Shown here in pieces: positions 59,655 through 64,000 of a stretch of 64,000 nt of DNA. Made by a program: the position numbers and the translations under genes. Each line of letters starts with the position of its first letter. Position 1 is the stretch's first letter. Origin of the DNA: JACCZX01 sp038216465 (GTDB lineage: Bacteria > Pseudomonadota > Gammaproteobacteria > Burkholderiales > Burkholderiaceae_F); NCBI GenBank assembly GCA_038216465.1, contig JBBQQC010000001.1, forward strand, positions 310,001 to 374,000. The letters are read 5' to 3'. The notes below the pieces were generated by a model. That model was not told the DNA's origin and searched no databases. It saw only the letters and a list, made by a program, of their open reading frames with translations.

Positions 59655-61114
59655 ACCCGGCGTAACTGGATCTGCGCGACGGCGTCGACGCCGAGAAGCG
59701 CAAACAACGCGCCGATCAGGTAGTTGACGTTGCGAAACTCGATGCTGGCGCCGTTCTGGCGCACCCTGGTGACCATCGCGAGCATGCCGGTAGCAGTCGC
59801 GAATTCGACTCTTTTCAGATACATGCAATCAACGACCAGACGCTTGTCAAGGCGTGACGCCGCCATCAGGCGGCCAAAATGGGGCTCGCCTTCGCCGCGC
59901 AACGTCCCACGCCACGAAAGACCATCAACCGGTTCGGCAACGGCTGCCTTTGGCACCGCCGCGCGGGTCTTTAGGTTTGGCGGCGCGGGCTCCCAGGAGG
60001 GAGGCGATACTTCGTACGTGATGCAGTACTGAATTCCGGTTTCTTCAAAGTCGTGCTGTCGGTTCAGCAGACGGAACACTTCGAGTAGCAGCATCCACAC
60101 CGCGTCGCTCGGGTCGCGCCGCCCTGCTTCGACCGCGGCGCGCAACGGGGTCAGCAGCTGATCGGCGCCCTGCAGCAGCAACTCGTGACTGGCGCGCTTG
60201 AAGGCGTTGATCACGCGCAGCAGCAGTTCGGCACCGACAGGATCGATGCTGCGTACGTTCGAGGAATCGAGTGTGATGGACTGGTGCGACAGCGAATGAT
60301 TCTTCAACTGTTCGAGATGCTTGATCACGCCTTCATCGACCGCCTCGGGCAGCATGATGATGGGTGCCGCGGCCGGCTGGCCCAACTGCCCAACCGCAGA
60401 GCTCATCGCAGGATCTGAAGCATCTTTATATTCGATCCAAGCCGGAGGCGAGCTTTCGAACCGAAGCACGTACTCGATCGTCAAGCTGTCGAATCCCGCT
60501 TTGTCGCCGCGCTGCTGCAGCAGCTCGAACAACATCAACCAACCACGCTGGGCGGACTCTCCGAGCTGATCGGACTGGATCGCCGCACGCAGCCCGGCTT
60601 CCGCCGGCTCGATAAGGCCATTGGCAAACAGGATTGCAGTTTCCTCGATTGCGGACCCACCGCCTTCGGCAGACACCTCGAATGCATTGACGTTGCCTGC
60701 CCAATCCTCGGAGATGACATCGAGCAACTCAGCCGGTTTTTCGTCTTTGCCGTTGGCGGGCGCCGCTTGCAAGGCATCGGGTTGTTGCGATGGCCGCTGC
60801 AAGGTCGAGTTCGCCGCAGAGTTCGGGAACATCGTCGGCGCACCACCGGGGCGCAGGAAATCGCGCGCCATTTCAGACTCGATCGCATCGATCTTGGCCG
60901 CCGTTTCGAGGGCCAGTGTTCGATGCAAATCTTTGTCGGGCATTGCGCTGGTGGCAGTCGCCGGACCCTGAGTACCACGCGCCAGGGTCGATGCGGGATT
61001 GCGATTGACGGGCCCCGGAAGAGGCCGTGACGCTTGCTTGACGGGCGCGCGCGAACCGGCCTTCACGGCCGGTGCGGCATCTTTGGAATCTTTCTTAAAG
61101 AAGGAAAAGGCCAC
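59651..61114 (-). CDS. STAS-domain protein with a duplicated helical-STAS module
   Basis: 487 residues, no signal peptide or membrane helix. Residues 1-150 are low in order (Pro/Ala/Lys-rich). Two modules follow. Each has a 35-residue helical unit ending in SPPxW (residues 192-226 and 340-374, both starting and ending in Trp) and then a STAS-like domain (about 250-335 and 400-485). The second STAS carries VVDCMYLKRVEFATATGMLAMV. STAS domains bind nucleotides or partners in anti-anti-sigma factors and transporters. No kinase or anti-sigma partner is adjacent, and no role can be assigned. The stop lies within the proposed hslV promoter. Confidence 0.8.
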   Translation of the reverse strand: MAFSFFKKDSKDAAPAVKAGSRAPVKQASRPLPGPVNRNPASTLARGTQGPATATSAMPDKDLHRTLALETAAKIDAIESEMARDFLRPGGAPTMFPNSAANSTLQRPSQQPDALQAAPANGKDEKPAELLDVISEDWAGNVNAFEVSAEGGGSAIEETAILFANGLIEPAEAGLRAAIQSDQLGESAQRGWLMLFELLQQRGDKAGFDSLTIEYVLRFESSPPAWIEYKDASDPAMSSAVGQLGQPAAAPIIMLPEAVDEGVIKHLEQLKNHSLSHQSITLDSSNVRSIDPVGAELLLRVINAFKRASHELLLQGADQLLTPLRAAVEAGRRDPSDAVWMLLLEVFRLLNRQHDFEETGIQYCITYEVSPPSWEPAPPNLKTRAAVPKAAVAEPVDGLSWRGTLRGEGEPHFGRLMAASRLDKRLVVDCMYLKRVEFATATGMLAMVTRVRQNGASIEFRNVNYLIGALFALLGVDAVAQIQLRRV

Positions 61115-61425
61115 TAACGTTTACCGTCGTCCGTTTTTTACTCGCGCCATCAGACTCGCCGGTGCGCATAACTCGCACACACGATTCTGGCACTGGCAGC
61201 CCCTATCACAGACTGCGGAGGCACCGGAAACAAGTAAGCCTTTTCGCCTAAGTGCGATTACATCCACTGGCTCAACAGCCGTCGTGGTCGCACTTAATAC
61301 CGTGTTCGAGTGAGCAAGCGCCGATCGCGTTTGATAGTAACAACTTTAGACCCTCCTCAAACCGTCGATCTGCACCGCAATCCCGCCTGTCGGTGAGTCT
61401 GAATTCGAACGACCAAAAATGCTCC
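61115..61425. other. 311-bp gap between the STAS gene and dksA
   Basis: No coding frame with family features on either strand. The gap must hold the promoter of the STAS gene, but no convincing -35/-10 pair is visible. The only clear structure is the folded element at 61249-61296, annotated separately. Confidence 0.7.
61249..61296. other. 48-nt folded element (possible structured RNA or operator)
   Basis: The outer arms TAAGTGCGA (61249-61257) and TCGCACTTA (61288-61296) are perfect 9-bp reverse complements. Inside, CCAC pairs with GTGG and GGCT with AGCC around a CAAC loop, giving one long hairpin with a 6-nt bulge on one side. It lies about 130 bp after the dksA stop. No U-tract follows on either strand. 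Confidence 0.55.
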
Positions 61426-62352
61426 TCAGTCACCGAACATTTTCTGCTTCAGCTCGCGCCGCTGCTGCGCCTCCAGCGACAGCGTCGCCGTAGGACGTGC
61501 CAACAGGCGCGGGATCCCGATCGGATCTCCGGTTTCTTCGCAATAGCCGTACTCGCCGCTGTCGATCCTTGCAAGCGCCTGCTGCACCTTCTTCAGCAGC
61601 TTGCGTTCGCGGTCGCGCGTGCGCAATTCAAGCGCGTGTTCTTCCTCGATCGTCGCGCGGTCGGCCGGGTCGGGAACGATGACCGATTCGCGCAGATGCT
61701 CGGTGGTCTCGTCTGCGTTCTGCAGCAGTTCGCCTTCCATCTGCTGCAGCCTGTGTTTGAAGTATGCGAGCTGTTCTGCGTTCATGTAGTCCGACTCGCG
61801 CGTCTTCAGCAACTGCTCCTCGGTCGGCAGACGCTTGCCATTAACGACGACAGGCTCTTCGCTGCGAGTTGCCGATCGTGCCAACAGATAATCATGCGCA
61901 GCGGCCAGGTCTTTTGGTGTCGGGGCCGGTGTCACTTTGGGAGGAGGCGTCATCGGCCCCGTATTGGCGAGCCCGGGAGCCGGCATCGGCGGTATCGGCC
62001 GTTGATCTTTCGCTGCACGTGCGGGTCTGCCGCCGCGCGGCCGGCCCGATGGCAACGCACTCGACGCACCGGATGGCTTCCCACCCTTGGCCAACGCAGC
62101 GCCCCTGGCCACGGGCGCGCTACTGCCACGCGAAGGTTTTGCAGACTTAGCGCTGGTCTTCGCTTTGCGAGAAACGCTCGCGCTCTTGCTTTTGGACGCA
62201 GGCGCTTTCGCTTTGCGCGCTGACGGCTTCCGCATTTTCTTAGCCGCCGTCTTCCTAACAGCCGCCTTCTTCACAGTCTTCTTCGCCGGTTTCTTCGGTG
62301 CCGGTCGGCGGGACTGGGCGATCTTCTTGGCCGGTTTCTTTGCTGCAGCCAT
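61426..62352 (-). CDS. dksA: DksA transcription factor with long basic N-terminal extension
   Basis: 308 residues. The last 140 or so are DksA: a coiled coil with both tip acids (PDPADRATIEEE, Asp228 and Asp231) and the C-terminal globular part EYGYCEETGDPIGIPRLLARPTA. Only one of the four zinc cysteines remains (Cys271), a form I recall from alpha- and betaproteobacteria. The first 110 residues are Lys/Ala/Pro/Ser-rich with KKPAKK-type repeats like histone H1 tails, followed by a Pro-rich linker to about 145. DksA with ppGpp adjusts RNA polymerase at rRNA and amino-acid promoters. The COG0523 GTPase gene precedes it, 56 bp upstream. Confidence 0.92.
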   Translation of the reverse strand: MAAAKKPAKKIAQSRRPAPKKPAKKTVKKAAVRKTAAKKMRKPSARKAKAPASKSKSASVSRKAKTSAKSAKPSRGSSAPVARGAALAKGGKPSGASSALPSGRPRGGRPARAAKDQRPIPPMPAPGLANTGPMTPPPKVTPAPTPKDLAAAHDYLLARSATRSEEPVVVNGKRLPTEEQLLKTRESDYMNAEQLAYFKHRLQQMEGELLQNADETTEHLRESVIVPDPADRATIEEEHALELRTRDRERKLLKKVQQALARIDSGEYGYCEETGDPIGIPRLLARPTATLSLEAQQRRELKQKMFGD

Positions 62353-62408
62353 CGGTAAACCTCTTTAGTGAATTCGTGTGTGTCGGTGTCGTGCGCAGTT
62401 CGACGCGC

Positions 62409-63479
62409 TCAGCGCGCCAGACACGCCTCGAGACCCTTGACGATTGCTTCTCTCGGCAAATTGCGGCCGATAAAAACAACCTTGCTGGAAGGCTTTTCAT
62501 TCGCAGCCCATGGGCGGCCCACGTCAGCCCCCATCAGCATGTGAACGCCCTGAAAAATGGTGCGGCGATTGCTGCCGTTCATGAAAAGCACGCCTTTATA
62601 CCGAAGCATGTCTTGCCCGTAAACCTGAGTCAGGCCCCCCAGATATTCCTCGAGCTTGGCCGGATCGAACGGGCGGTTCGATTGAAAAACAAATGCCTTG
62701 ATCGCATCGTCGTGGTGACGATGGCCGTTATGTTGATGATGATCATGGCCCCCGTCATTGTCATGATGGTTGTGTTTGCCTTCCGGTGCCGCGGCCGGAT
62801 GTTCGCCGGCCAAGAACTCCGGGTCGATTTCAAGAATCGCATTCAGATTGAATCCGCGGACGTCGAGCACGTCACCGATCGGCACGTTGCCGAAGTTGAC
62901 CGACTTGATCGGCGCGCGCGGATTCATCTGGATCAAGCGGTCTTTTAGCGACTGTGCGTCGCCTTCGGTAACGAGGTCGACCTTGCTCATCAAAATGCGA
63001 TCGGCGAATCCGACCTGGCTTTGCGCCTCTGGCTGCTGATCCAGCGTGTCGTGCCCGTGTTTTGCGTCAACCACAGTAATTACCGCATCGAGCAGGTAAT
63101 AGCTCGAGATGCCGTCGTCCATGAAAAACGTCTGCGTCACCGGACCAGGGTTGGCCATGCCCGTCGTCTCGATGATCACGCGCTCGAACTCGATCGCACC
63201 CGATTGCCGCTTCGCCTTCAGGTCATTCAGTATGCGCACAAGGTCGCCGCGCACGGTGCAACAGATGCAGCCGTTGTTCATCTCGATGATCTGCTCGCCG
63301 GATTCGGACACGAGCAGCTCGTTGTCGATGCCTTCCGGCCCGAACTCGTTTTCGATCACTGCGATCTTGTGTCCATGCTGCTCCGTCAGAATCCGATTCA
63401 GCAGCGTGGTCTTGCCGGCGCCGAGAAACCCCGTCAAAACGGTGACTGGAACCTGCGGAACACTTGCATTGACTTCCAT
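62409..63479 (-). CDS. COG0523 (CobW/YjiA-type) metal-chaperone GTPase
   Basis: 356 residues. P-loop GFLGAGKT at 17-24, the metal-binding GCICC motif (CICC 71-74), ETTGMANPGPV (switch) and a SKVDLV guanine motif. A His/Asp-rich loop (about 236-260, containing HHDNDGGHDHHQHNGHRHH) separates it from the C-terminal CobW domain. These proteins deliver or store zinc or related metals. The neighbour DksA is a form that lacks most zinc ligands, so a zinc-starvation link is tempting. No Zur site was identified. Confidence 0.92.
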   Translation of the reverse strand: MEVNASVPQVPVTVLTGFLGAGKTTLLNRILTEQHGHKIAVIENEFGPEGIDNELLVSESGEQIIEMNNGCICCTVRGDLVRILNDLKAKRQSGAIEFERVIIETTGMANPGPVTQTFFMDDGISSYYLLDAVITVVDAKHGHDTLDQQPEAQSQVGFADRILMSKVDLVTEGDAQSLKDRLIQMNPRAPIKSVNFGNVPIGDVLDVRGFNLNAILEIDPEFLAGEHPAAAPEGKHNHHDNDGGHDHHQHNGHRHHDDAIKAFVFQSNRPFDPAKLEEYLGGLTQVYGQDMLRYKGVLFMNGSNRRTIFQGVHMLMGADVGRPWAANEKPSSKVVFIGRNLPREAIVKGLEACLAR

Positions 63480-63560
63480 AAACCGCCCGTCATGAAGCTA
63501 ACTCGGGGCGCCGATGTGCGGCGCGAAGGGGCGAGAGTTTAGTTGAAATGGGCGGCGCGA

Positions 63561-64000
63561 TTAACTGCGCCGGCGGGCGCGGGGATGCGCAGCGTCATAG
63601 GCCTTGGCTAAATGTTGCCAGTCGAGCCGTGTGTAAATCTGGGTAGTGGCGATGTTGGAGTGCCCGAGCAGTTCCTGCACCGCACGCAGATCGCCGCTGG
63701 ACTGAAGCAGGTGTGACGCGAAGCTGTGGCGCAACACGTGCGGATGTACATGAACGCCGAGGCCGAGTTTGCGTGACAGCAGTGCAAGCCGTGACTGCAC
63801 GCTGCGCGCCGAGAGCCTCCTGCCGGCGGCGCCGATGAACAAAGCGCGCGCATCGGGGACGATCGTCGCGCGCGCATTCAACCAGCGCAAGAGTGCCGCG
63901 CAGGCGGGCGCGCCGATCGGTACCTGGCGCGACTTGCCGCCTTTACCCGTCACCGTCGCTTCGGCCGCCGCTAGATCAATCCAGCTTGCAGACGCCGCGT
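63561..64000 (-). CDS. xerC: Tyrosine recombinase XerC, 5' part outside the window
   Basis: About 146 C-terminal residues are present and the frame runs off the right edge. The catalytic domain shows TGKGGKSRQVPIG (beta hairpin with Lys), HVLRHSFASHLLQSSG (His-x-x-Arg), LLGHSNIATTQIYTRLD (His and nucleophile Tyr) and the typical XerC tail HLAKAYDAAHPRA. It resolves chromosome dimers at dif with XerD. It is not flanked by mobile-element genes. Confidence 0.92.
   Translation of the reverse strand, partial: AASASWIDLAAAEATVTGKGGKSRQVPIGAPACAALLRWLNARATIVPDARALFIGAAGRRLSARSVQSRLALLSRKLGLGVHVHPHVLRHSFASHLLQSSGDLRAVQELLGHSNIATTQIYTRLDWQHLAKAYDAAHPRARRRS

Noticed and set aside
63561..64000. Tyrosine recombinase as a sign of an integrated element
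   Set aside because: The visible motifs and tail are those of housekeeping XerC, and the neighbours are core genes. No attachment-site repeat or phage gene is present.
1..64000. CRISPR array, insertion sequences or phage genes
   Set aside because: No regularly spaced short repeats, transposase motifs or phage structural genes were seen. Repeats are limited to the psiF gene and the two-copy hairpin.
1..64000. Sigma-54 promoters near rpoN or the PTS genes
   Set aside because: TGGCAC occurs several times (for example near 17097 and 19606) but never with TTGC at the right spacing.

Overview
The window reads as core chromosome of a G+C-rich betaproteobacterium, probably close to Burkholderiales or an uncultured relative. 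The evidence is gene order and family type rather than a database match. The supporting blocks are kdsD-kdsC-lptCAB-rpoN-hpf-ptsN-hprK-rapZ, mutM-TPR-lolB-ispE-tRNA-Gln-prs-rplY-pth-ychF, and a complete aa3-type cytochrome oxidase operon with the small DUF2970 and DUF2909 proteins. A DksA that keeps one of the four zinc cysteines and an L25 of the long CTC type agree with this. I see no phage, transposon, insertion sequence, CRISPR array or rRNA. Genes are dense, with many start-stop overlaps.

Layout. 1-3.6 kb (minus strand): an exported protein cut by the window edge, a putative anti-sigma factor, an ECF sigma factor and a KefB-type antiporter. 3.65-13 kb (plus): Kdo synthesis and LPS transport, sigma-54, ribosome hibernation, the nitrogen PTS branch, a PsiF repeat protein, RapZ and a Lon substrate-binding-domain protein. 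13-17 kb (minus): MutY, a dynamin-like GTPase and MutM. 17-25.9 kb (mostly plus): TPR lipoprotein, LolB, a Tat-signal methyltransferase, IspE, tRNA-Gln, Prs, L25, Pth, YchF and a MOSC protein. 26-28.4 kb (minus): DUF418 membrane protein, CoaD, RsmD. 28.4-35.3 kb: FtsY and Ppx (plus), SixA and Ppk (minus), then RpoH (plus) behind a perfect CIRCE operator, and a possible oxygenase. 35.3-44.6 kb (minus): the oxidase operon ctaC-ctaD-small protein-ctaG-DUF2970-ctaE, then surf1, a CxxxC protein, ctaA, ctaB and sco. 44.7-50.2 kb (mostly minus): LysM/BON protein, BioC-like methyltransferase, ComF and TrmL (plus), LOG protein, GpsA, SecB, glutaredoxin, rhodanese. 50.3-53.5 kb (plus): GpmA, CtpA, MoeB. 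53.5-64 kb (minus): SlmA, SppA, ArgB, a copper chaperone, HslU, HslV, a duplicated STAS protein, an extended DksA, a COG0523 GTPase and the 3' part of xerC.

Functional themes. The clearest are envelope biogenesis (Kdo, LptABC, LolB, SppA, CtpA), energy metabolism (cytochrome oxidase plus copper and heme delivery), and stress control. RpoH sits under a CIRCE element and next to polyphosphate genes, and HslUV has a sigma-32-like promoter in the same window.

The most unusual signals are mainly non-coding. There is a perfect 27-nt inverted repeat upstream of the CIRCE element. A hairpin occurs in two places 14 kb apart with compensating stem changes. A 48-nt folded element lies in the gap between dksA and the STAS gene. 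Among proteins, MutY has Glu where the catalytic Asp is expected, DksA has a histone-like N-terminal extension of about 170 residues, and the STAS protein is an exact two-module duplication. I found no clear candidate for a wholly new multi-gene system. The ECF sigma / anti-sigma / exported protein operon at the left edge is the nearest to one.
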